Below, piece after piece: positions 1 to 8,033 of a stretch of 38,524 nt of DNA. Source of the stretch: CAWJHE01 sp964614855 (lineage in GTDB: Bacteria > Chloroflexota > Anaerolineae > Anaerolineales > UBA4823); contig CAZTMX010000008.1 of NCBI GenBank assembly GCA_964614855.1, positions 1 to 38,524 on the forward strand, in the 5' to 3' direction. A model generated the notes under the pieces. That model was not told where the DNA came from. It was given only the letters and a program-made list of their open reading frames with translations, and did no database searches. Within the stretch, counting starts at the first letter, position 1. The number at the start of each line of letters is the position of its first letter. A program made the position numbers and the translations under genes.

Positions 1-468
1 CAAGATTTTCTGGCGCAAAAAAGGATCGCTGTGGTCGGGGTCTCTGATCAACGCGATACCGGCTGCAATCTGGGCTACCGTAAGTTCAAGGCTGAAGGAT
101 ATTCCGTCAGCGCCGTCAATCCGCGCATCACCACATTCGAAGGCGATCCGTGTTACCCGGATTTGCACTCGATTCCTGAAAAGCCAGACGCTGTTTTTGT
201 CCTGGCAAATCCCAGGGTGACCGAGCAGATCGTCCAGCAGTGCATCGATCTGGGTGTCCGGCATGTATGGATGCACTGCATGCTGGGCACCAAACCGGGT
301 TTGGTACCGGGGATGACGAGCGTCTCACTGGATGCAGTGCGCCTGTGCCGGGAGAACGGCATTGCTGTAATCCCTGGCGCCTGCCCAAACCAATACCTCA
401 AACCGGATATCGGCCATGCGATGATGCGAACAATTTTCCGCACGATCGGGTTTCATAAAGTTGAGTGA
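1..468 (+). CDS. CoA-binding domain protein (YccU-like), 5' truncated by the window edge
   Basis: The frame is open from base 1 (QDFLAQKRIAVVGVS...) to the TGA at 466-468, so the gene starts outside the window; the GTG at 31 lies inside the conserved Rossmann motif and is not a start. The visible 155 residues show the CoA_binding_2 pattern: a first beta strand ending in VVGVS, then YxVxAVNP, a central strand AVFVLANP and a late GIAVIPGACPNQYLKP, where the family usually has a Cys-Pro in the cofactor pocket. Such small cytoplasmic proteins bind CoA or a related nucleotide; no reaction is established. The stop overlaps the next start (GTGA), suggesting translational coupling with the terpenoid-cyclase-fold gene. 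Confidence 0.85.
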   Translation, partial: QDFLAQKRIAVVGVSDQRDTGCNLGYRKFKAEGYSVSAVNPRITTFEGDPCYPDLHSIPEKPDAVFVLANPRVTEQIVQQCIDLGVRHVWMHCMLGTKPGLVPGMTSVSLDAVRLCRENGIAVIPGACPNQYLKPDIGHAMMRTIFRTIGFHKVE

Positions 469-1331
469 ATCCAATGAATGATCCAATCACCCGTGCAAGG
501 GAATTTCTATTTAGCGAAGCCCGATTACTGGAAAGGCTTCTCTTTGCGGTCATTTTTGAGGACGCATCCCCACAAGCTGTCGGAAATTTGATCCAGGCGT
601 ATCAGAACCCTGACGGCGGTCTGGGGCATGCCCTGGAACCGGATGTGCGCTGTCCGGAGAGCCAACCGCTTTTTGTTGAGGCCGGCTTGAAGGCGCTGCA
701 TCATGCGGGTTTGCGTGACCTGGCGATTGCGCTGCCCATGTGCCAATTTCTGGAGAAGGTCAGTGATGCCGCAGGTCTTGTCCCTCCGATTCTGGAAAAT
801 GCACTCCGCTCACCACATGCAGCCCATTGGAGCAGCGCCGGAGTGCCCGATCTTAATCCCACGGCTGGTATTTGCGGTTTGTTGTATTATCAAAGTCTGG
901 AACACCCCTGGCTGGCCCGTGCCACACGGACCTGCTGTGAGCTCCTGCTGCAAGACCCTACGCTTGAGGCGCATACCTTGCGCTCAGCGGCTTTCCTGGC
1001 CGAGTATCTACCCGATCGCCCGACGGCAGACCTCATGGCAGAAAAGATAGCAGCCGCGCTGCCAAAGGCATCTTTCTTTATTCCCCAAGCCCCGGTCAAT
1101 ACATATGGGTTGACCCCCCTGCATTTCGCCAGCTCTCCAGCCTCACAGTGGCGTCGCATTTTCACTGACGATCAGATCGAGGGACACCTGGATGATCTTA
1201 TGAGCAGACAGCAAGAGGACGGCGGCTGGCCGATCAGTTGGAACCCGCCGGGTGAGGCATCTCGCTGTGAATGGAGAGGCGTCTGGACGTTAGAAGCGCT
1301 AGCGACGCTTGTAGCTTATGGGCGAATTTGA
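465..1331 (+). CDS. Prenyltransferase/squalene-oxidase-repeat-like (alpha/alpha toroid) protein
   Basis: This 288-residue protein carries toroid-type repeat motifs: NPDGGLGHALEPDVR near residue 50 and QQEDGGWPISWNPPG near residue 246, each with the Q-x-x-D/E-GG-(W/L) signature of terpenoid cyclase/protein prenyltransferase folds. There is no signal peptide or membrane segment, and the length is about half of a full squalene-hopene cyclase. The DxDD catalytic motif of cyclases is not evident, so enzymatic cyclase activity is unlikely; a binding or scaffold role is possible. The GTG at 465 overlaps the upstream stop; an ATG at 474 is an equally plausible start. It is probably co-transcribed with the CoA-binding gene. 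Confidence 0.65.
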   Translation: MNPMNDPITRAREFLFSEARLLERLLFAVIFEDASPQAVGNLIQAYQNPDGGLGHALEPDVRCPESQPLFVEAGLKALHHAGLRDLAIALPMCQFLEKVSDAAGLVPPILENALRSPHAAHWSSAGVPDLNPTAGICGLLYYQSLEHPWLARATRTCCELLLQDPTLEAHTLRSAAFLAEYLPDRPTADLMAEKIAAALPKASFFIPQAPVNTYGLTPLHFASSPASQWRRIFTDDQIEGHLDDLMSRQQEDGGWPISWNPPGEASRCEWRGVWTLEALATLVAYGRI

Positions 1332-1333
1332 GT

Positions 1334-1368
1334 TATAATATTTACTAATTCGGTCAATTATTGTCCGA
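1334..1368 (+). promoter_or_regulatory. Possible promoter element and imperfect dyad upstream of the BNR gene
   Basis: A TATAAT hexamer lies at 1334-1339. It is followed by the imperfect inverted repeat TCGGTCAA-tta-TTGTCCGA (1350-1368, one mismatch). Position just after the previous stop fits a promoter or operator for the gene starting at 1515, but no convincing -35 box is visible. The remaining bases to 1514 hold nothing else I recognise. Confidence 0.3.
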
Positions 1369-1514
1369 TTATTTAGATAACTGCCTTACGATAAATCGCC
1401 ATCGCATGGATGCCGCACTTCCGGCAGCGAAGGTGCTGTCCGCAAGTTAGGTCGATTGGTTGAGAATAACCTGGATATTTCAAGTAAAATGAGCGATTTA
1501 ACAAGGAGATGGAT

Positions 1515-2630
1515 ATGAGCGGTGTTCGTGTATTGGTCGGTACGCGCAAGGGTGCGTTCATCCTGACCTCCGACGGCCGGCGGCAAAATTGGACCATCCA
1601 CGGACCGTTCTTTGCTGGTTGGGAAATCTACCACATCAACGCTTCGCCCGCAGATGCCAACCGCATGTACGCTTCGCAATCCAGCGGTTGGTTTGGGCAG
1701 GTGATCCAGCGCTCGGACGACGGCGGGGTCACCTGGGCGCCTGTCGGAAATGATTTCAGTTACCTGGGCGACTCTGGCACGCACCAGTTCTTTGACGGCA
1801 GCCAGCATCCCTGGAAATTCACGCGTGTCTGGCAGTTGGCGCCCTCGCCGTCCGACCCGGACACGGTGTATGCCGGGGTGGAAGACGCGGCCCTGTTTCG
1901 CTCCACAGACAGCGGGCAGACATGGCGCGAGCTCCCTGCTCTGCGGGAGGCTAAGGGGCACTTGTGGCAGCCCGGTGCAGCCGGGTTGTGTTTGCACACC
2001 ATCCTGCTAGACCCGGCTAACCCGGACCGCATTTATGTGGGGATCTCGGCTGCAGGCGCTTTTCGCACGGATGACGGCGGTGAAAATTGGAAGCCCATCA
2101 ACCGCGGCCTGGTTTCGCCAATGGAATTGCCGGACCCGGAAGCCGAGGTCGGTCACTGTGTGCATAACCTGGCCATGCATCCCTCGAATCCGGATGTGCT
2201 TTTTATGTAGAAACACTGGGATGTGATGCGCAGCGACAACGCCGGCGAGCAGTGGCGCGAAGTCAGCGGGAACTTACCCAGCGATTACGGTTTCCCCATC
2301 GCCGTACACGCCCATGAGCCGGAAACGATCTATGTCATCCCCATCAAAAGCGACTCGGAGCATTTTCCGCCCGACGGCAGGTTGCGCGTCTACCGCAGCC
2401 GCAGCGGCGGCAATGAGTGGGAAGCGCTGACAAACGGGCTGCCGCAGCGCGATTGTTATGTCAATGTGCTGCGCAGCGCGCTGGCAGTGGACCGGCTCGA
2501 TCCGTGCGGGATTTATTTCGGCACCACCGGCGGGCAGGTATACGCCTCATCCAATAGCGGCGATCACTGGACGGCCATTGTGCATGATTTACCGGCGGTG
2601 CTCTCGGTGGAAGTGCAGACCCTGCCGTGA
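1515..2630 (+). pseudogene. BNR/Asp-box repeat (sialidase-fold) protein interrupted by an in-frame TAG
   Basis: One reading frame runs from the ATG at 1515 to 2630 but contains a TAG at 2208-2210; the protein sequence is coherent on both sides (NPDVLFM, stop, KHWDVMRSD). Six Asp-box motifs (S/T-x-D-x-G-x-x-W) are visible, such as RSDDGGVTWAP, RSTDSGQTWRE, RTDDGGENWKP and RSDNAGEQWRE, predicting a beta-propeller of about 371 residues. There is no signal peptide. The start at 1515 is preferred because AAGGAG (1503-1508) then sits 6 bases upstream; the ATG at 1509 overlaps that site. Changing one base (TAG from CAG, Gln) restores the gene, so this is a recent nonsense mutation, a sequencing error or rare readthrough. 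A MoaD/ThiS gene overlaps its end, a pairing seen in other bacteria. Confidence 0.8.
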
Positions 2631-2923
2631 TCCGCGTTCTGCTGCCCTACCACCTGCAGCGTCTGGCGAACACAGGGCGCGAAGTGACGTTGGATGTGCC
2701 AGCGCCGGTTACCCTGCGCGCCATCCTGGATGCGCTCGACGCGCGTTATCCGACGCTGCGCGGCGCCGTGCGCGATCGAGCCACAGAAAAGCGCAGAGAT
2801 TTTGTTCGCTTTTTTGCCTGCGGGGAAGATTATTCGCTGGCCGACCCCGATGCGCCTCTGCCCGAGGCGGTAGCCAGCGGCGCCGAGCGCTTTATGATCG
2901 TAGGCGCCATGGCTGGGGGATAG
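2627..2923 (+). CDS. MoaD/ThiS family sulfur-carrier-like protein
   Basis: This 98-residue protein shows the beta-grasp family layout (RVLLPYHLQRL, then DVPAPVTLRAILDALDARYP) and ends in the diagnostic Gly-Gly (MIVGAMAGG), the tail that is adenylated and thiocarboxylated in MoaD and ThiS. The GTG start at 2627 overlaps the TGA of the BNR-repeat gene (GTGA), so the two are translationally coupled. No E1-like activating enzyme (MoeB/ThiF) or molybdopterin synthase large subunit is adjacent, so a specific role in molybdopterin or thiamine synthesis cannot be assigned. Family membership is sound; the partner is unknown. Confidence 0.8.
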   Translation: MIRVLLPYHLQRLANTGREVTLDVPAPVTLRAILDALDARYPTLRGAVRDRATEKRRDFVRFFACGEDYSLADPDAPLPEAVASGAERFMIVGAMAGG

Positions 2924-2956
2924 TTTAAATCTTTTTATTTATGAAAGACTAATTTC

Positions 2957-2973
2957 CGAGTGCAACTCGTTTT
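2957..2973 (+). terminator. Weak candidate terminator after the BNR-MoaD pair
   Basis: A short hairpin CGAGT-gca-ACTCG (2957-2969) is followed by TTTT. The stem is only 5 bp, so this is tentative, but position downstream of the operon and before an A+T-rich stretch is appropriate. Confidence 0.35.
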
Positions 2974-3267
2974 GAAAACTGGGGATAGATCAATCTGCCC
3001 CTATAACTGAAGCTCAGAATTTACTGGATCTTTCCACACTTGCTGGATAGAAGGCGAGCATTTACGTCCGGGTTTTATTTAGCAATTTTCTGGTAAAATT
3101 GTGATAAATAGAACAACTGGGTGGTAGAGAAAGTTACTGGTATTATTTTCCAAGCAGGTATTAGTACAAACTATTCAAAAATTTAGGCTGCTTGCTTGTA
3201 ATAGTTTAGGCGCACCTTTCTAGTCATACAAAACGATTCCCGGCTTGAATCTATTAGGAGGTAATTC
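2974..3267. other. A+T-rich intergenic stretch, no gene seen
   Basis: The whole gap from 2924 to 3267 is A+T-rich and has no coding pattern, tRNA or repeat that I can recognise. It ends in a strong ribosome binding site (AGGAGGT, about 3257-3263) for the membrane protein that follows and presumably contains its promoter. Confidence 0.5.
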
Positions 3268-3803
3268 ATGCCAAAACGATATGTTCTAGTCGCGGCCTTA
3301 TCGTTTATAGGAATGTTAGTAGCTTTAGTTGGGTTGCTGGTTTACTTTACCCAGGCAGTGGGTGTTCAAATTATTTTTTTGCAAAGCTTGTACTGGAATT
3401 TAGATCGGGTGTGGGGTTTAGGCCGTATTATTATATATTTCCTTGTCGTCTTTACAGCAAGCGTGTCTGCAATTTTCCGTTACCGAAAACTTAGTGATAG
3501 ATTGAATTCTATGTTGCTGAGCTATTTGATTCTGTTTTCAGTATCCGGTTTGTTATTTGGATCATTTTTTTTTATACTAACGTATGTTGCGATTCGCCCG
3601 TTGTATTCCATTTCGGCTTTCCTCTAAGCTGGATTAAAGGGGTTTCAGATTCTTGGCATTCTTTGCCAGCTTCAACAAACAGTTATTTGATTAAGAACTT
3701 CAGCAATTTCAAATGGAACATGGCTCTATGGAACCTTGTTGGAAATTTAGTCTTCTGGTTTAATGTCGGCTTTCTGTTTTTTGCTATTCGAAAATCGATT
3801 TGA
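3268..3803 (+). pseudogene. Four-to-five-helix membrane protein with a frameshift at a T9 run
   Basis: The ATG at 3268 has a consensus ribosome binding site. The first frame encodes 119 residues with about four hydrophobic helices and stops at 3625-3627. A second frame, entered by a -1 shift at the nine-T run 3565-3573, continues with a protein-like segment (CDSPVVFHFGFPLSW near the middle, NLVGNLVFWFNVGFLFF as a last helix) and ends with TGA at 3801-3803. Joined, they give a 178-residue protein with a final transmembrane helix and a basic tail, whereas the unshifted tail (IRPLYSISAFL) looks like random read-through. Either one T has been lost from a homopolymer, in the cell or in sequencing, or the run T-TTT-TTT acts as a programmed -1 slip site. 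I do not recognise the family. Confidence 0.6.
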
Positions 3804-3901
3804 AATTCTGGTATAAATAAAAATCTGTAGTTTAGTCCAGAGTTTATCGATGAATTTCCATCACATATGTGGAAAATTGGTTCAATGAGTGAGGAATACA
3901 G

Positions 3902-4762
3902 ATGCGAAAAATCATTTTAGCCATCACTTTGTTTGTCGCTGTATTGTCTTTCACCACGCGAGCTTTTGCTGATACCATTCAAACAACCGAAGTATCCAAC
4001 AGCCAATCTCCTTATCCGCCACCTGAAATATTGCCTACAGTTACCAATACTTCCACTGACTTTCTGATCTCGACCCCATACCCTGAGCCAGTCGAAGGGC
4101 CTGTTGCGTCTCCAGTTCTACAAATCTCACCTTTCGATGTCACGGAATTCGATTATTCTATCTATTTACCAATAATTTTTAAATCTTACAACAGAGTTGG
4201 CGCAATAGATTATGCAGATAACTGGGCACATGATCGCAATTCCAATTACCCGAACTATGGGACCGGATGCGACGAGTGTAATGATTGCACTGACTATGTT
4301 TCACAGATTTTGTATACTGGTGGCCTCCCTTTGCGTACGGGAAACTGGAATCCGAATAGTGTTTTCGAATGGTGGTACAGGAAAATTTTATTTTGGTTTG
4401 AAAATTCGTTAACATGGAGTGCTACACCCGAGTTTATTTCTTACCTTTTTCAATACCCTAACGATTTTGAGTTCCGATCATGGCCAACTGAACTTAAAGG
4501 AGGCGACTTCTTTGTGATGGATCTCAGGGGCGCAACTCCACAAGATCCACCAAATGGGATTCCAGACCATGTCCGTTTTGTTGTGGGATATGGATGGACA
4601 AGTACTGACGAAATCGACTACCAATGTGGATCGATTCCCCCCACAATACCACCTTCCACATATGCATTACTCATTGACCAACATTGTGTAGATCGAAGAC
4701 ACGTAATTTGGAATTTCAATGTACCTAGCGGTGTAGGATATTGGCCTTTTCACGTGAAGTGA
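3902..4762 (+). CDS. Secreted protein with putative amidase domain (Amidase_6-like)
   Basis: 286 residues. An N-terminal signal peptide (hydrophobic core ILAITLFVAVLSF, likely cleavage after AFA near residue 23) is followed by a Pro/Thr-rich linker and a 'YSIYLPIIFKS' stretch resembling tags on Anaerolineae secreted proteins. From about residue 98 the sequence AIDYADNWAHDRNSNYPNY, then DCTDYVSQILYTGG, matches the amidase_6 pattern; Cys129 in DCTDYVSQ is the candidate nucleophile and His223 (DHVRFVVGYG) a candidate base. The family is thought to act on peptide or cell-wall amide bonds outside the cytoplasm. It sits in an A+T-rich segment with another secreted protein just downstream, and may be horizontally acquired. 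Substrate is unknown. Confidence 0.7.
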   Translation: MRKIILAITLFVAVLSFTTRAFADTIQTTEVSNSQSPYPPPEILPTVTNTSTDFLISTPYPEPVEGPVASPVLQISPFDVTEFDYSIYLPIIFKSYNRVGAIDYADNWAHDRNSNYPNYGTGCDECNDCTDYVSQILYTGGLPLRTGNWNPNSVFEWWYRKILFWFENSLTWSATPEFISYLFQYPNDFEFRSWPTELKGGDFFVMDLRGATPQDPPNGIPDHVRFVVGYGWTSTDEIDYQCGSIPPTIPPSTYALLIDQHCVDRRHVIWNFNVPSGVGYWPFHVK

Positions 4763-4793
4763 ACTGATAACTGAGAGGAGAATACGACAGAAA

Positions 4794-5426
4794 ATGAAGC
4801 GAAATACTTTCTTAAATGTAATATTATCGTTTGTAATTCTCTCGATTCCAGTATTTGTTGCACCTACGCTTGTTGGCGGAAGTCGAGGCTATGTTGGAAT
4901 TCCTCAAACTGATGAGGCAAAACTGCTTCAGGAGACAATAAAAAAAAGTTATACGATTGAGGCGGAGGCGGCAAGAACGTTTGACTTGACGGCTTTTCCT
5001 TCAATATTTGTAAACGATCAACTTGGAGGAGATTTAAGCTTATCAACTGTTGATTTCATACGTAGTGTTACTGGGGATTATTCTTCCAGGAATTTTGGCT
5101 ATTTGGATTACAAAATTGCCTATTATACTTGGTGGAAATCAGGTGCACTGAAATTTGAGGCTTTACAAACCAAAGCCTTGCAAGAAAACCGCAATTTGAC
5201 AGAAGAGGAGATAAAGTCTTTAATCGATGAAAAGGGAAGAGTAGCAATGCCTAGATCCCAAGATATACGAACATCGGTTGAATTACAATTCGTGTCCATT
5301 GAAGTAGAAGAAGATGAGGCTACGGTTATATTTGATGACGGCTTACGAACGAATCAAATGGTTTTGGTGAAAATAAATTATCAGTGGTATATTGCAGGCA
5401 ATAAATTCCTTTCGCTACATCCTTGA
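4794..5426 (+). CDS. Secreted protein of unknown function, partner of the amidase_6-like gene
   Basis: 210 residues with an N-terminal hydrophobic export signal (NVILSFVILSIPVFVAPTLVGG) and a soluble alpha+beta remainder ending in IFDDGLRTNQMVLVKINYQWYIAGNKFLSLHP. The late strands ending in 'WYIAG' recall NTF2/SnoaL-like folds, which also precede the amidase domain in some Firmicutes amidase_6 proteins; that link is inference only. The start lies 31 bases after the amidase stop with GGAG rather far upstream, and both genes are A+T-rich, so they are likely one operon. A terminator hairpin follows. Confidence 0.5.
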   Translation: MKRNTFLNVILSFVILSIPVFVAPTLVGGSRGYVGIPQTDEAKLLQETIKKSYTIEAEAARTFDLTAFPSIFVNDQLGGDLSLSTVDFIRSVTGDYSSRNFGYLDYKIAYYTWWKSGALKFEALQTKALQENRNLTEEEIKSLIDEKGRVAMPRSQDIRTSVELQFVSIEVEEDEATVIFDDGLRTNQMVLVKINYQWYIAGNKFLSLHP

Positions 5427-5450
5427 GCACGCTGGGGCTTAGATCCATGT

Positions 5451-5485
5451 AAGGGGAGGATTGATGGCCTCCCCTTATCTATTTT
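5451..5485 (+). terminator. Rho-independent terminator after the secreted-protein pair
   Basis: Perfect 9-bp stem AAGGGGAGG (5451-5459) / CCTCCCCTT (5468-5476) with an 8-base loop, followed by ATCTATTTT. It ends the + strand operon. Confidence 0.8.
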
Positions 5486-5530
5486 AACCAGACTCTTCAG
5501 CAAATTGCCAAGTTTGTTCGGCAAATCGTT

Positions 5531-5902
5531 CTAAAAACTAATGAAAAGATGGAAGAAAAACCGCTTAAGCTTGACGGCGAGGTCTGCATCATCGCCCAGG
5601 TTGATGCCGATGACCATAATCCCGGCGCGTTTCAGGCAGAGGATGTGCGTGTGGTTGAGCGTCTGGTCATAGCCTTCTGCATCTTCGTATACAGGGTCGC
5701 CGTCATGTATACAAACTAGGAATTTACGACGCTGCAGGCATCTCTACAATGTTGTATCGGCTAGCTTCAAGCCCCAGTCCAGGACTTTGTAGTGAGTTCT
5801 GCCGGTGAACCCTGCGATCAGTGCCTGGACGGTCTCAGAAGAGTGCGTCACCAGAGGAACCCTTTCAGGGGCTGTCCTGGTTTTTGTTTGCTGCGATGTG
5901 AT
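5531..5902 (-). pseudogene. Decayed reading frame, possibly a von Willebrand A-like remnant
   Basis: Reading leftward directly after the NrfD stop, and in the same frame, a protein-like stretch runs to a TAG at 5531-5533 with one internal TAG at 5744-5746. The part after the internal stop contains RRKFLVCIHDGDPVYEDAEG and then KRAGIMVIGINLGDDADL. The strand-DGxP and Gly-Ile-x-Val-Ile-Gly-Ile pattern resembles VWA domains, but the match is short and I cannot confirm it. No start codon or ribosome binding site is convincing. This fills the otherwise empty gap between the terminator at 5451-5485 and the NrfD gene. Confidence 0.3.
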
Positions 5903-7150
5903 CTATAAATGGTGGCTTTCGGGCAGCGGAATGCCTTTGGGATAGATCTCCAGATAGCGCACACCCAGGGTAAAACCGAGCAGGGCGTAGGCGATGATAC
6001 CCAGCGCCACGCCAATTTCGATGATGGAGGGGAAATAGGATACGGCGACCACGTTACCCAGCACACCCGGCGACCACTGCGGCGGAGCCACCAGCCCGGA
6101 GAGGGTGATGTTCCAGCGGTTAAGCACAACACCGACCACAACCAGGCTGAGCGCCAGCATAACCAGCCCCCGGCGTTTGCACAGGTTCGGCAGCAGCAGG
6201 ATCAGCGCCGGCACCAGCCCGCCCAGCAAGATTTCAACACCCCAAAATGTAGTGGTATAAGGTGTGGTGGCGTTCAAGCGTGACAGGATATCGGCAGTGG
6301 ATGGGGAGTTGCTGTAGTAGGATGTCGCAGCCCAGTCCCACACTTTGATATATAAATACCCCAGGGTGATCAGCCCGATGGTACGTGTGGTAGCGGCGCA
6401 GACTGCAGGCGGCAGGTACTGCCTGTGGCGTAATTGGCTGACGATGAGCGATGCCAGCATGGTCAGCGACATCCCGCCGGCGACCGCAGAGATGATAAAC
6501 ATCACCGGAAGCGATGGCTTGAACCAGATCGCCCGCCCGCTGAGCACACCGTATGTTGCGCCTAACGAGGATTGGTGCAGCAAGGAGAGCGCCATACCGA
6601 TGGCGGCCAGTAAAGGCGTGAGCCGGTGCATAACATGACCTACCTTGCGCAGCAGGGGCCAGCGCTCGCCCAGTTTTGAATTTCCTGCAACAGCGATCAC
6701 TTCCATCACCAGCACGGTGGAGTACAAAATTACGCACCAGGTGATCTCCCACAGGACAGAATGCACGTTCCAATAGACCAACGGGTGCCAGAAACGGTCT
6801 GGGCGCCCGATGTCCATCGCCAGGGCGATCATGGCGCTGGTGTACCCCAGAAAACCGATGAAAACAGCCGGGCGCGCCAGCGGCTCCAATTTTTTAATGC
6901 GAAACAGATAGACCGCTGCCGAGAAGGTGAAGGCACCGGCGCCAAGGGCAATGGATGAAAGATCCAGGGTGATCCACAACCCCCAGGGCACTTGGTCGCT
7001 TAGATCTGTGACATGCAGGCCTTTCAACAGTACCTGTGACATGGCTGCCAATCCGATAAGCAGCATCATCACCAGGGAAGCCAGCCAGATGTGGATCGGG
7101 CGGATCCCCGGGCGTTGGAGCGGTTGGTTTGTCAGGGTTTGCGCGGTCAT
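5903..7150 (-). CDS. NrfD/PsrC-type integral membrane subunit of a quinone-linked oxidoreductase
   Basis: 415 residues with around ten hydrophobic helices and the family hallmarks PWGLWITLDLSSIALGAGAF near the N terminus and FWGVEILLGGLVPALILL later. NrfD-family proteins hold the quinone-binding site and exchange electrons with an attached four-cluster ferredoxin subunit. The ATG at 7150 is chosen because it follows the ferredoxin stop by one base and has GGGAG upstream; longer starts would overlap the ferredoxin gene. It is the last gene of a cytochrome / ferredoxin / NrfD operon, so the complex probably moves electrons between the quinone pool and extracytoplasmic hemes. The direction cannot be told from sequence, and no separate catalytic (molybdopterin or NrfA-like) subunit is nearby. 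Confidence 0.9.
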   Translation of the reverse strand: MTAQTLTNQPLQRPGIRPIHIWLASLVMMLLIGLAAMSQVLLKGLHVTDLSDQVPWGLWITLDLSSIALGAGAFTFSAAVYLFRIKKLEPLARPAVFIGFLGYTSAMIALAMDIGRPDRFWHPLVYWNVHSVLWEITWCVILYSTVLVMEVIAVAGNSKLGERWPLLRKVGHVMHRLTPLLAAIGMALSLLHQSSLGATYGVLSGRAIWFKPSLPVMFIISAVAGGMSLTMLASLIVSQLRHRQYLPPAVCAATTRTIGLITLGYLYIKVWDWAATSYYSNSPSTADILSRLNATTPYTTTFWGVEILLGGLVPALILLLPNLCKRRGLVMLALSLVVVGVVLNRWNITLSGLVAPPQWSPGVLGNVVAVSYFPSIIEIGVALGIIAYALLGFTLGVRYLEIYPKGIPLPESHHL

Positions 7151-7151
7151 A

Positions 7152-8033
7152 TCAGCTTCTCCCATTTCCGGGGCGCACATAATGTACTTTGGGTTGCGTG
7201 CCCCACTCTTCGCGCAAGCGGAAGGTATCGTGTTCTGCCAGGTATTTTGAAACCGGGCTTTCCGGATCGTTGATATCGCCAAAGACGCGCGCCCCCACCG
7301 GGCAAACAGCCACGCATGCCGGGGTGGCGGCTGGGTCGACGCCAGGCTTCAATCCCTGCGAAAGACCGCGGTCGATGCGCTGGACGCAGAAGGTACATTT
7401 TTCGACCACACCGCGCGGCCGCCGTTCCACTTCTGCCGAGCCCCAGCGTGGGATGTTTGTATTGGGCTGCTCTGATACACGCCAGTTGAAGCGGCGCACG
7501 TCATAGGGACAGGCCACCTGGCAGTAGCGGCAGCCGATGCAGCGATCATAATCCATGGCTACGATGCCGTCACTGCGTACCCAGGTAGCGCCGACCGGGC
7601 AGACGCGCGTGCAAGGTGCTTCCTGGCAGTGCTGGCAAGGGCGGTTCATATAGAATTCGACGCCCAGTTCGGTGCGCTCGGGAAAGACGATATTCCACTG
7701 CATTTCCTCATCGGGCACGTCATTCACCGCCTGGCAGGTTTTTACACAATAGTTGCAGCCGATACAGCGCGAGAGATCGATGACCATGTGCCATTGGTTC
7801 TTGGACGACGGCTCCCCATTGTGGGTTTCGTTTTCATGGGTTGTCCGGCCGATCCCTTGCACGGCGTCCGCAGAAAGCGGACCGGTGATCGCCACCTGTG
7901 TCACCAACCCCGCTGCGGCGGTTATGCCAATGATTTTCAGCGCATCGCTGCGGGTCAGTACTGAATTTTTCTTTTCAACAGGCCCAGTTTTATCGCTATC
8001 TTCTGGGTCTTGAAGATTTTTAGCCTTACGCAT
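7152..8033 (-). CDS. Four-cluster [4Fe-4S] ferredoxin subunit (NrfC/PsrB/DmsB type)
   Basis: 293 residues. Cysteine clusters appear in the order expected for four cubanes: CIGCNYCVKTC, CQHCQEAPCTRVCP, CIGCRYCQVACP, then CTFC with a later CVAVCP. An N-terminal hydrophobic segment (ALKIIGITAAAGLVTQVAI) is preceded by TRSDALK, which looks like a Tat motif in which the twin arginine has been lost; export or membrane anchoring is therefore uncertain. The ATG at 8033 is favoured because it has GAGGGG upstream and overlaps the cytochrome's terminal codons (ATGCGTAA), giving coupling; ATGs at 8048 and 8072-8075 are alternatives. The protein should wire the octaheme cytochrome to the NrfD membrane subunit. 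Confidence 0.9.
   Translation of the reverse strand: MRKAKNLQDPEDSDKTGPVEKKNSVLTRSDALKIIGITAAAGLVTQVAITGPLSADAVQGIGRTTHENETHNGEPSSKNQWHMVIDLSRCIGCNYCVKTCQAVNDVPDEEMQWNIVFPERTELGVEFYMNRPCQHCQEAPCTRVCPVGATWVRSDGIVAMDYDRCIGCRYCQVACPYDVRRFNWRVSEQPNTNIPRWGSAEVERRPRGVVEKCTFCVQRIDRGLSQGLKPGVDPAATPACVAVCPVGARVFGDINDPESPVSKYLAEHDTFRLREEWGTQPKVHYVRPGNGRS

Noticed and set aside
31..468. GTG at 31 as the start of the first gene
   Set aside because: It falls within the conserved VVGVS strand of the CoA-binding fold, and the frame is open to base 1, so the gene is simply truncated by the window.
2208..2210. TAG read as pyrrolysine
   Set aside because: No PYLIS-like evidence, no pyl genes in view, and the protein family is unrelated to methylamine methyltransferases.
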